Assembly (NCBI GenBank): GCA_028751875.1
Contig: CM054135.1
Coordinates: forward strand, 65,745,470 to 65,809,469
DNA: 64,000 bases
Reading direction: 5' to 3'
Origin: Rapana venosa
Lineage: Eukaryota; Mollusca; Gastropoda; Neogastropoda; Muricidae
Part shown: positions 36,401 to 48,400 of the stretch, piece after piece
Layout of the letters: each line of letters opens with the position of its first letter
Numbering within the stretch: the stretch's first letter is position 1
Notes under the pieces: generated by a model
The model's input: only the letters and a program-made list of their open reading frames with translations
Told to the model about the DNA's origin: nothing
The model's database searches: none
Translations under genes and position numbers: made by a program

Positions 36401-39400
36401 TGGTTTTAAACCAAAAAGGGGCCATGACCTAAAAAAAAACATTTGCCTCCCCTGGATAAAAAAACTTTTTTTTTCCCCCACTCTCTCGAGGAGGGGGGAT
36501 TGCCATCATTCTTTTAAAAAACAATTTTGGGACCCCCTCTTCTATCAGTCACAAACCCCTTTGATTCTCACAAGAATCTTTTTTAAGTTTGCGAAATCAA
36601 TCTCAACCTCCCCGGCCCCCTCTATTAAATATCGCTGCCTTTTCGGGCCCACCCCCCTAGCCCAAAAAAAAAACCTAACATCTTCTCTTTTTTACCAAAA
36701 TTCCAGTCCCTTTCCCCGACCACTAAAAAGGCCCCTCTCCCCCACTAAACTTTTTAATTCTTGGTGACTTCAACTTCCATTTCGCAACCCCGTCTTCCCC
36801 AATGGGCCAACGTCTTTTTTTCTTTCCCCTTCCAACCATTCTCTCCTCCCAAATGGTAAACGAACACGCACAGATCTGGTCATATTTAGGGCTGGGGCTG
36901 AAAACTAATGCTTCATTTTTAAACTTTTCCCCATCTGTTTCGTCACCGACGGGAAATGCATTCGAACATTTCCCCTTCTTTTCCCCTCTCAACATCACAA
37001 AACCCCCAGAAAGAAGAAAAAGTTCCCGTTCCCCCAATCAAAAAGGGCCTTTGACATTCATACCTTTTTCTTCACCCAAACTTCCGAACGTTTTTTTTAA
37101 AAAACCTCTACCCAAAACTGACCTCTCTGATCACTATAACACTATTCTTTCCCCCAACTGTTTTATGAGCACACCCCTACTGACCAACTCCTCCCTGCAG
37201 ACGCTGTGCGCCCAAAGGAAAAACCCCAAAACATCTTTATAGCAAAAACGCCAAACGCCGGCAAATAAAACGGGAGGGGGCGGAAACCCAAAAACCCAAA
37301 TCAATAAACACTTTTTCCCAAAAAAAAAAATAGAGTCAAACTCTTAAACCTTCAGGGAAAGCAACAAAAACTCTTCCCAAGTTCTCTGTGCTACAAACCA
37401 TGAAAAATCTTTTTTTCCCCCCACCTCAAAACCCTTGGGTCCCGCCCAAAAAAACTCCTCCCGCCTAAAACCCCCCCACCTGTCGAAAATTCCCCCATAA
37501 ATTTTTTCCTTTTTTTTCAGACAAAGGTTTTGAAACATACCTTTCCCAAAGGATCAGAAATCAAATTCCCGCCTGCCCCTTTTCCCGATTGGGCCCCGTT
37601 CACTGGCACTCCTCTCTTTTTCCCCCCATCCCACAAGTTAAAAAAAGAAAACCCTGGAATTCTGAAAAAAATGACAAAAAAATCAGCGACCTTTTCCCAA
37701 AAACCTGCTCCTGTTTTCTCACAATTTCCTTTTCCCCAACTTGTCCTATTATCACTAAAATAGTAAAATCATCTCCCTTTTGTCAGGGGAAAATTTTTCC
37801 AAACACTCTTAAAACAGCAATATCACACCTCACAGAAAAAGCACGACCTCGATCCCAACATTCCCGAAGATCTATAGGCCTGTCTTTAAACCCTTTCCCT
37901 TTGTCTCTAAAATACTAGAAAAATTGTTCTAACAGCCTTTTAAACAGTCACCTTCATTCCAAAAGATCTCCTTCCCCCCTTTTCAAACGCCCATCCCCCC
38001 CCAAACCCAGCACCGAAACCACCCAGTCCCCCCCTTTAGATACACTTCTACTTTCTTCTGATGCGGAAAAATTTTCCCTCCTCACTTTTTTCTTTACCCT
38101 TTTCTGCGCCTTTTATACCATAGATCACTCAATCTTTCTTTTTCGCCTCCAAAATACTTTTTGGTATTAACGGCCAAAACCCCCCACCTGGGTTTTCTTC
38201 ATACCTCCAGAACCGGGTTCCCAAAAATTATTGAGACAAAATTCAATCCAAAAAACCCTTTAAAATGGAATTGGAGCCCGCAGGGATCAGTTCTTGGCCC
38301 TGTTTCTTTTTACTCTCTACACTGCTCCCACCTCACAAAAAAATAAACAACCACCATATTGATCATCATTTCTATGCCGATGATACTCAGCTTCAGTGCA
38401 GTGATACTGTTGAAAACTTGCCTTCCCTCCTGACAAATATGTCCTACTGCCTTCAAGACATTCAAAACTGGATGACTCAGAACAAGTTACAACTTAATGC
38501 CGATAAAACCGAAGCCATGCTCATAGGGACCCAACATAAACTTTCCTCTATCGCAAAAACTTCAATAGAATTCGGCAATACGTCAGTTCCTTTGTCCAAC
38601 TCTGTGAAGTATTTAGGAGTAGTTCTTGACAACACACTCTCTATGAAAAAATTTATTACCCAGACCTGCCAGTCTTGCTACTATCAATTACGGCGCATAA
38701 GCGCGATTCGCAAGTATCTGTCCACTGATGCAACTTCCAAGCTTGTCACATCTCTCATTCTTTCACGTTTAGACTACTGTAATTCTCTTTTGGCTGGCCT
38801 ACCAGCATCATCTATCCACTCTCTTCAACGCATACAAAACTCTGCAGCTCGACTGGTCCTAAGAAAGAAAAAATCTGAACACATCACTCCTCTTCTGCGA
38901 TCTCTTCACTGGCTGCCTGTCTCACAAAGACTGGAGTATAAAATCAATACCCTCTGTTTCAAATGTCTCCACAAATCTGCACCCTATTATCTCTGTAACT
39001 GTCTTCATCTGTACACTCCATCCCGTTCCCTTCATTCAGCCGCAGATACTTTGTGCTTTCGAACACCCAGATTCAAACAAATCACTGTTGGCCATCGCTC
39101 CTTCTCTGTTTCTGGTCCATCCACCTGGAATGACCTCCCTCTTACACTTCGCCAAAAGCCTTCACTTGATACCTTCAAATCCAGCCTCAAAACACACTTA
39201 TTTCCTACCTGAGACTTTCCCCCCACATATCTGTCCCTAATTTTCAACAGCATTTTTCACCTTCTAAGTGTTGCTCCGTGTGTGTGTGTGTGGTGCGTGC
39301 GTGCGTGTGTGTGCGTGCATGGATTTGAAATCTTTAAATCTGTGATTCATTATGTTTAAGGAGAGTTGCATGCCTGTAAATGATTTGAGTGCAAGCGCTT

Positions 39401-42400
39401 TGATTTGTTTGTTTTTTACAAGATTCAGCGCTATATAAATTCCATATATTATTATTATTATTACTACAACTATGACTTCTACTTTACTACTATTTCTTCT
39501 ACTGCTTCACTGTCTCTGGTGTCCTTTAGTGTTGTTGTTTTTTTGGGGGGAGGCGACATGGTACACTTATATGTCCTGCTTCATATCATGTCTGTAATTT
39601 GTTATTTAAAAAAAAACCTGCGAGATCATTGGTCAGCGTAGAATTGATGAAATCGGCATAAAGATTAAAATAAAATGGGTTATGGGTAGGTGCCTGGTCT
39701 TAATCAGAGTAAAATAGAGAACTCCTTGTGCATTCATTGCCTTTTCATCTGCAAAGGAAATGAAATATCTTGAACTTGCCCTGTCAATAACAATATTACC
39801 ACATCAACAGCAGCATGGGTGAAACCTTCTGTAAAATCTTGACATTATAAGCATCAAAGACAACATTCGTTTATTGATTTCTTCGAAGATGGAAGGCTGC
39901 TATTTTCATGGTGAGCACACAAAAAGTGGCACACGCAAACCTCACCATTGCTGAACCTTGGATTTCTAGCAGAGAAACGACAAAAAAACTGATTGGTAAG
40001 TTAGTATGCCTGGTCTGAAAATTGATAACAGTATAAAACTTGCTTGCAAGATGTTCTGTTGTGGGCAGTGGTAATATACTCGTAGCAGCAACTAGTCCTA
40101 GCTAAAGTGGTAATGTTTATAGGCTACTATTACCATTTTCGTTGCTGTAATAGAATGAAGATTAATTGACTCCCATCTCTACAACAATATCTGAGACTAC
40201 AGAGCACAATCAGAGCAGCGTAGAATTGGTCTCAGTAAAGAGACTATATTCATTCTACAATTCTCTGGAAACAAATCACAATTTGGGAGAAGTCAGAATT
40301 ATAACCAAAACACTGAAGCCTCGCACATGTCACTGGTGTCTTCCAGTTAGATAAGATAAGGAGTTGCTCTTTGCTCGTTCTGTAAGGTGGGCAGTTAGGA
40401 CCACCATGTCACATTATTATTATCATCATTATTTTCATTACCATCAGCAGTGACTTCAATGTTTTCAGGAATGCATTTCTTGTCTACGCAGGAACAACGA
40501 AGAGTGGTACCACCTACGTCATGCCGCCCAAATGCTGATGATGCGCCCTGCAAAAACGACACACTTTTTGACCACCACTGACCAGACTGCCCAAGACTTT
40601 GTTGTTCATCTGAGAAGTGTGCGGAATGCCAGCATGGAGGTGTCAGACTTTGGCACACAACTGGGCAGATGGGTTTTGGAAAGTAAGTACAGATAGATAT
40701 TTATTGGTTACTTTGCTCAATCTTGTAGCGTCTGCATATGCTATTAAAACAAACGCTTAAATCGGTGTAGTTGTTGGGTGTCTAAATCTTAACCTTTTGG
40801 GAGGAATCCAGAAAAATATGCCTTTTGTCTCCCTCATCATACCCAAGAATCATCTTGAGACCGTAAGTACGCACTGAGTGAGAATTTTGTATATAATTAT
40901 GGCTGTTTTGAAGTACCTTGCTATATATACACGTAGCTATACCCAAAATTGGGTGTTACTCAATGGATTTTTTCACTGTAAGTGCAGAATACAGGTTGCT
41001 GTGCCGAAATGTGGCATGAAGATGTTATTATTCCAAAACGGTTTAGTTTCTGTTAACAAACTTATAGGTCTGCTTTAGCTGTCGTCGTTCCAAATAATGC
41101 ACCTAAAGTATGTGCAGCTTTTAACTCTTTTTTTAAATGTTTATCAACATATTAATTTTTCATATTTGTCGACGTAGCCTAATGTTGAAATTTGGCGTTT
41201 TGGGTAAAAATGGCAACGGTGACATAGCTCAGTGATGAAAGTGTCCTGGTCTGAAACATTTTAAGGGTATTGGTTTAAAACTCCCTGGGCTCTCTATTTG
41301 AGGGGTGTTCCCCCAAAGGCTGGTTCTGCCCTCATTTCTCTGCAAGTCCTACAGATGATATCATGTATCGAGATTCCTTTACCACATGGTAGGCATTGAA
41401 TTCTGGCACATGTCAGCAACCCATCCACTCTTTGTAAAGGAGTACACCAGCTATGGCCAGTGGTATGGGTTATACAAACGTGTCCAGCATGCAAAGCGTG
41501 CCCTGGAGTGGGATAGACTCCATCAAGGTTTGCCTGGCTCAAGACACGCTGTGTAAGAGAATGTTACTGCTGTGGCTTTTCTAAGAGCAAAGGGGAAAAC
41601 AAGAACAACAACAACTAGGGACCTTTTTCTCTTGAAATCTAGGCTGTTGTTCTTGTAGAGATAGTATTATGTTATTTAAAGTTATTGTTCGGAATAGCTC
41701 GGCACCGTCAACTTGTTTTCGTTTGTATTTCAAATTAAATTAATAGCCGTTTACCTTTTATGAAAAGATGTGGTCAAAGCTGATCAGGGTTGTCTACGTT
41801 TTTGAAATTTAGGTTCATGTTGACAAAAGGAATGTTTCCATATGTTACATGATGTTAAGATTGATGCCCATACTTCTGCGCTTGATCGAGTTAATAACTC
41901 TACCTTGAAAATGTGCTTTCTTTATATTATTACATATAGCACTGATATATTACTGTTCGCTCGTTAATTTAGATTGTTAATACTAACAAAACCAGCTTGA
42001 GAAATGTTTAATTTTGCTTTGTTTGTTATTGGATTTTTTGTTGGTGGGGGTGGTACTTAAGATTTGATCATTTTCATGATAAATCTATACACGGATAGTA
42101 ATAGGTGGTTTTTTCAACACTTCTACGTAACATAATTGTAAAATAATTATGTTCAAGATGAGACGGATTCTGATCATCATAATTTTCAGAAAGCTTTGAA
42201 GTATATCAAAACGTATCCAAAACCGCACAACATAACGTAATGTCTGCAAAGTATACGCCATCAATGTTTACTTAGAAGAAGTATATTGGCCGGCAGTCGT
42301 CTGTTTGTTTCTTTTCTAAGTTGCATGCTTTTTTTTTTTTGCTGCCTCATCTTCTGACGACCCCCGTCCCACTGCTCCCACACCGCTCATCTCCATCTCC

Positions 42401-45400
42401 CCGCCACAGCCACACCCTGATTCATTGTGTCTCATCCTCAGGGTCAGAAGTCCACAGGGAGCCAATCACTATCAGGCCGCCGTGGGGCCACCAGCCAGAG
42501 GGGCCCTGCACTGCTGCTGGGTCACTTTGGTGGTGTTCAGTGGTGCCTGTTCTGAGCTAACATACGCAGGACACCACCTACTAAGCCCCCTACTAACGAC
42601 AGTATTAGCTCAGTCGCGGAGCCAGACTGAGTGAGTTGCCCACCCGAGGTGGCAACCACTACAACGTCCCTCCAACGACCGTCCCCCGCGAACCTCCAAC
42701 CCCAAAGGCTTTGACACAAACTCACCACAGGCACAGAAGTGTATGGGCAAACCGAATCTGAGGTCACCATGAGACCAGAGAAACCGGGACCACCGAATCA
42801 GAGGCAATTTTTTTTTAATGCATGATGATCAATGACAATGAGGATGACGCAATGATGCTGCTGTGGAAGTGCATATGCTTTGAGGCTACTTGACAGGGTT
42901 GTACTCTACGCTTACTATCATAATATATCCCGGCGTCAACCGGGCCCGAGAGATACAGACACCTGCAATGTTGGTCAGGTAATTTGAGCAACACTCTCAA
43001 ACTCGCATCCGTTAAGTGGATGAAGCTCGACTGTGTGGTCCCAGTCTTCCCACTGAGCCCACAGCACACTCACTCTGGGTAGGAGCCGGCCGGAGTCCGA
43101 AAAATCCCTATGACTCTTATGGGAATCGAACCCGCGACCTTCCAGTCCGTAACCCAAGGCGCTAACCACTGCGCCATGGCGGCTGGTAAGTTGCATGCTT
43201 GCTCGCTTGCCTTCTTATTCATTTGTGAAGCATTGTTTACTTTTAGCATTCGGGGCACACTGCTTCAACACACGGTTAGGCTATCTGACAGAGGAAGGCA
43301 GGAGGGAGGCGGGAGAGGTGATGGAGGCCAATGACAGATTGTTCCAGAGCCTGACGCAGCTTCATGCCTCTCTGCCCGTCTTCCAATCCACACACATCGC
43401 CACGCCAAAGTGGAGAAACCTGTTCGCTGCCGAAGATTTTCTCTACGAGTAAGATTCTTGAGTTTTCAGCTTATCTTTGAGGAAGAAATGATGATATTTT
43501 GGGGATGGACTAGATCGGTGGGCTAAAGGTAACGTATCTGCCTAGAAAATCCGGGTACGATCTGGGTCCGGGTTTGATCCCCGTTTGTGCCCGAAACTTT
43601 TCCCCCATCCAACTACATAGGCCTATAGATGTATGCATACAGATACGTAAGCATGAATACATTCTTTTTTGTTGTTGTTTTTTTCCCTGAGGATAATGGA
43701 ATAATCAATTATGTGGGGGGGGGGGGGGGGTTGCATCTAGTTCCCAAGTGTAATTGTGTAAATGTTGTCATCCGTTCCCACCGGCACACAATGGCCTACT
43801 CTTCCGAAAAGCTGAACGGGTTTTAACGTGTGCACAAAATGTTCTGCGTACACACATTGCACTCAAGTGCGCTCACACACGCACGCACGCACGCACACAC
43901 ACGCGCGCGCGCGCACACACACACACACACACCCCTCGTCAATAAACATCATATTTCTTTCCCAGGGTTTTTCTGAAGCATTTCAACTCCGCTCTTGGTC
44001 GGTTGAAAGAGAAAACAGACCGGGGCAAACTTGACGAGGGGGATTTCTGTTTCATTCGTCACCTGATGTCCCAGGGCCTGTCATTCAATGATGTGGCCAT
44101 CCTTACCCACTCCCTCCTCTTTGATCCTTTGCCCACGGTGAGAATTATTAGGATTTATTAGGATTTTTGCGCTTGTTTGGGACATGTTTTGCTTAATAAA
44201 AAAAGAACTGAAACAAGTGTTATTCAGTAAAGAAAACGTGTTAATAAGCTATATTCTTGGTGCAAATGTGAAAGTGGGCTTTGAAACATACAGAGAATCA
44301 CTCAACAGTAGTCTATTTGTACGCGTTCTGAATCATAACTTTAATTATGCTGTTAGCCTGTGGGTTTATATTCAGGAACTGGCCCACAACAAAACCATTA
44401 TTATCTCTATGTTGCCCTAATTCGCGTAAAGTTGATTCAGCAGAATTATAACTTTAGTCTTCCATTTATTCAATAATAATTTTCATCTTTCACTTGTCTG
44501 GTTCGCAGTAAAGATTTTCGGGTTAGGGTAACTCAACTTTTATTCAGTTTTTGATTCAAATTCTGGTCAACAGTCCTCATTTTTTAAATTTTCTTTGTAT
44601 TTTATGATTTTATTTTGATTCATCCTCTGGCTACTCTGACCCTTTTTTTCAATGTTTTTTTAGTGCAAGATTTGTCCGGTTGGCATTTTCAGGTGGGGTC
44701 CCAGTTACAGTTCTTGCTGTATCTTCTGGCCATTAACCCCCAAGTTCAGGACAGACTGTGTGAGGAGGTTCAATCCATGGCCCCCCTGTCCTCCTCCCCT
44801 CTGGCTTCAGACTGCATCAGACATTTACCCTACTTCAGGGCCTGTTTCAAAGAGAGCATCAGGTACAGACTCCTTGGATAGTAGTTGTCCATGCATCAGT
44901 AAAGCATGAAAGACCGCACAGTAAAGACCTACAGACAAAGACACACAGACTGTCGTCTGGCTGGCTGGCTGGCTGGCTAGCTGGCCGTCTGGCTTGCTTG
45001 CTTGCTGGCGTTGGTTGGCTCTGTCTGTCTGGCTGGCTCGCTCAAATAAATACAATAAGAAAATTTCAGTGTTTTTGTTGTTGTTCTGCTTTTTGTCAAT
45101 AATGCTAACAGTTGTTATTGTTGCTGGTTTGCGTTGCATTGCATTGTATGTCCTTGTGCAGTAGTGTAGTGTAGTGTAGTTTAGTGTAGTGTAGCGTAGC
45201 GTAGTGTAACGAAGTGTAGTGTAGTGTAGTGTAGTGTCGTGTCGCGTAGTGTAGTGTAGCGTAGCGTAGTGTAACAAAGTGTAGTGTAGTGTAGTGTAGT
45301 GTAGTGTAGTGTAGTGTAGTGTAGTGTAGTGTAGTGTAGTGTAGCGTAGTGTAGTGAAGTTTAGTGTAGCGTAGTGTAGTGTAGTGTAAAGTGTCTAGGC

Positions 45401-48400
45401 CTATCTTAGTGGGTTGTTTTCAGCCTCATCTTTTTTAAACATTCCTTTGTTTCTGCTGTTCCTACCCCCTTTGCTCCGATCCATTCACCCTGGCCATGCC
45501 TACCCTCGCTATGTCATATCTTCAAGCTGAGAAAGCCACCGGAAACCTAGCAAATTTAAATCATGGCCAGGCCACCAGCCAGAAGGGCCCTGCATCTCTT
45601 CTGGGTCACTGTGCCTGTTCTGAGCTAACATACGCAGAACACAACTACTAAGCCCCAGGCTGTGGACAGCAATATTGACGCGGAACCACACTAAAAGACA
45701 CACCCTCCTGTGGTGATAACTGCAACAACTGCCCTCCAACGACTGTCTCCTGAGAACCTTCCACACCGGAGGCGGTTACACCATCTCAACAGACCTCCTC
45801 ACCTCACCTCACCTCACCTATCCCGTGGTCCCTTGGACCGTGGGGGCACTAATGAAGATTTTGCAACCAGCATCGTCCACGTCCTAACATCCCTATGAGC
45901 ACCAAGGCAAAGCTGATCAACGCCATCTTCCTGCCAAATCTCACTTACCAGTGCCAGACATGACCCCTGACAAAAGCCCTAGAGCAGAAACTGGTAACGT
46001 GCGAGATGAAGTGCTTGAGGAAAGCCGTCAACAAGACCAGGAGAGACAAGATAAGAAACGAGGTGATCAGAGACATGGTAGGAGCCACATCCGTCCTACA
46101 CCATATTGAACAACGAACCACGTGGTTCGGGCACCTCACACGGATGCCGCAAAACCAGCCAGCCTTGCGTGCTTACAACTTGAGGTACTTTGGCACGAGG
46201 GCCAGATGTAGACCCAGGCGACGCTGGAGTGATTCCGTGGCAGAAACACTGAAAGTCCTTGGATTGTCCCTCCTCCAAGCTACCTGCCTTGCAGCAGACA
46301 GTTATATCTCCCCGCGACGCCACAGAGTACAAACGGAATGAAAAAGTAAAGTAAGTATCGTCCACTCCCCGTGGTCTTCTGCTTTCCGTAGCAATTCGTT
46401 CCACTCAAGGCCAGTCCACTCTCTGTTGTTGTCTTCCCATCGTTTTCTCTGTCTGCTTCTTTGTCTCCCTCCTTGTACCCTACTGTTCCCTGTAGGACAG
46501 TTTGGGGCAGTTATGATGTTCGTGTGACGTGCCAGAACCACTTAAGTTTGCGTTTTCTTCACTGAAGTCAGGAGCTCTTCATACTCAACAGACGCAGAAG
46601 CATAAAATTATATAGAAAACCAAAACTGAAGTCACCACCAGAGAAGTGAGAGTCCCTGAATCGGAAGCAATTTTCTTCCACTGCATAATGATCAATGATG
46701 ACGAGGATTATGTGGTTAGGTTATGGAAGCGTACATACTGTGAGACTACTTGACATGGTTGTGCTCTACGCTTCCTATCATAACATATCCTGGCAACAAC
46801 CAGGCCCGAGAGATACAAGCACGTGCAGTGGGAAAGTCATTTGAGCAACAGCCAAAACCGCATCAGATAAATGGATGATACTCGACTGTGTGGTCCCAGT
46901 CTTTCCAACGAGCCTAAAGCAAACTCTTTCTGGTTAGGAACTGGCTGGAGTCTGGGGAAGACAAAACCTATGACTTTACGGGATTTGAACCTGAAGCTTT
47001 CCAGCTAGGAACCCACGGGCTAAAACCACTGTGCAACAGCAAGTAGTACTTACTGGCTTTCTGAAGTGAAGTGCTACAGCCTGTAATGATATATTCACTA
47101 CAATATAACACAATAATAACAAAACAGTTCATTTGTATATCTTGAACGACCATGATCTACAGATATTCGTATGAGCTTTTCTGGTGATTAAAGGAGAGAG
47201 AGAAGATAAGGCTGGGTGTAACATCACTAAATCTGTGACGTCATCTTGTAATTTCCTTTTATTCCCCTCATCTTGTTACACAGGATGATGCCCCTCATCA
47301 ATGAAAACAAACGCTTCACCCAAAGTGACGTCGTGCTTGGAGGATACCACGTTCCTGCTGACGTAAGTCTTTAGCATTTTGACACATTGTTGTTTGTGGG
47401 TTCCCTTGCTCAGTACCCCAGGGGTCATCAAGAATATGCTCTCTACTCTCACTCAATACACCTAGGAATCCCTCTTTGACTGCAAACACACACTGGGTTT
47501 TCTTTCCTCTTGTAGAGTACACACAGGCTGTTACAGTAAGAGCTTGTCCTGGCTAAAGACAATCTCAAGACAACCCTTCAAAGCAGAACAGGGCTTCAAT
47601 GGATACCTTAGCAGTTCACTGACATTATGGTTCGACGAAGCTTTTCGCCTGGGAAAACGCATTTTGGGAGAAAAAAATAATGATGGTAAGCGTCTGAGAC
47701 ACTAGGCGTCAACTTTGCTTACAGATGTCTTTGTTGATCTTGCTCCCATTATCTCAGCTTCTTTCTTGTGCCTTGCACTGTCTCTGTGCAAATCTCTTTG
47801 TCTCTGTTTGGCTGTTTCTGTCTCTGTGTCTGAGTCTGTGTGTGCGTCTCTCTCTCTCTAACTGAAAATATTTTTTGACATTTATCTGGATTTGGGATCA
47901 TTACTCGTGTCTTTTTCATATCCATCTCTCTCTCTCCCTTTCCAGAAAGACAGACATTTTTCAGCCTTCTTTACAAAAAAAACATGTTGATTTAGAAGTA
48001 GGGTTATATGATCCACCTCAAAGGGCCTGCTGATTCCTCAGAAAAGAGTCTAGAAGAAAGATCCATCATTTTTAACAATGAAATCTCAGCGTGTATCTGA
48101 TATCTCTGATCCATTATCTTTAACAATTAACCATCATTTCTACGCTGATGACTGTCAGATTCAAAGCAGTGACACTCCTGAAAATCTGCCTTCTCTCTTT
48201 ACAAATATGTCACTCTGCCTTCAAGACATTCAAAACTATCTATCTATCTATCTATCTGTCCCGTAGTCTGCCGACCGTGGGGGCACCCTCAAAGACTCAA
48301 CAACCAGTTCCCTCCATTCCTCTCTCTGTTCTGCCTTTCTCAGGGTTTTGTTGAGTTCTAGGCCTGTCCATTCGCTGATGTTATCCTCCCAGCTCTTCCT

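Larger units (their letters stand above)
45795..46583 (-). mobile_element. LINE B copy 4, 3' fragment, inside retroposon T
   Basis: 3' end at left with a (CCTCA)n tail (45,797-45,818) and the TCCCGTGGTCCCTTGGACCG block. The coding remnant at 46,366-46,541 on the minus strand contains QRKRWEDNNREWTGLEW. Flanked by CTCAACAGAC at 45,785-45,794 and 46,584-46,593. Itself interrupted by LINE F. Confidence 0.88.
45415..47045 (-). mobile_element. Retroposon T copy 4, near complete, interrupted
   Basis: 3' part at 45,415-45,794 (CCACCAGCCAGAAGGGCCCT; GAGCTAACATACGCAGAACA) and 5' part at 46,584-47,045 (CCCGAGAGATACAAGCACGT; GGGATTTGAACCTG B box; CCACTGTGC A-box side). Without the insert it is about 827 bases, close to the 856 of the complete copy. 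Interrupted by LINE B copy 4 with a 10-base target duplication (CTCAACAGAC). Confidence 0.88.

Noticed and set aside
34621..36475. Possible coding or tRNA-like signals (for example TAGCTCAGGGGCGAGCAC near 35,517)
   Set aside because: Sequence is dominated by homopolymer noise, so a box match is not reliable.
43115..43183. Possible tRNA gene
   Set aside because: A and B boxes are good, but the sequence runs without a break into a repeated 856-bp element with a TSD and poly(A), and similar heads occur at 1,757-1,838 and 46,970-47,045. It is a retroposon head.
44825..45277. 150-codon minus frame of Y-T-T-L-H repeats
   Set aside because: Translation of the (GTGTA)n array plus the reverse strand of exon e.
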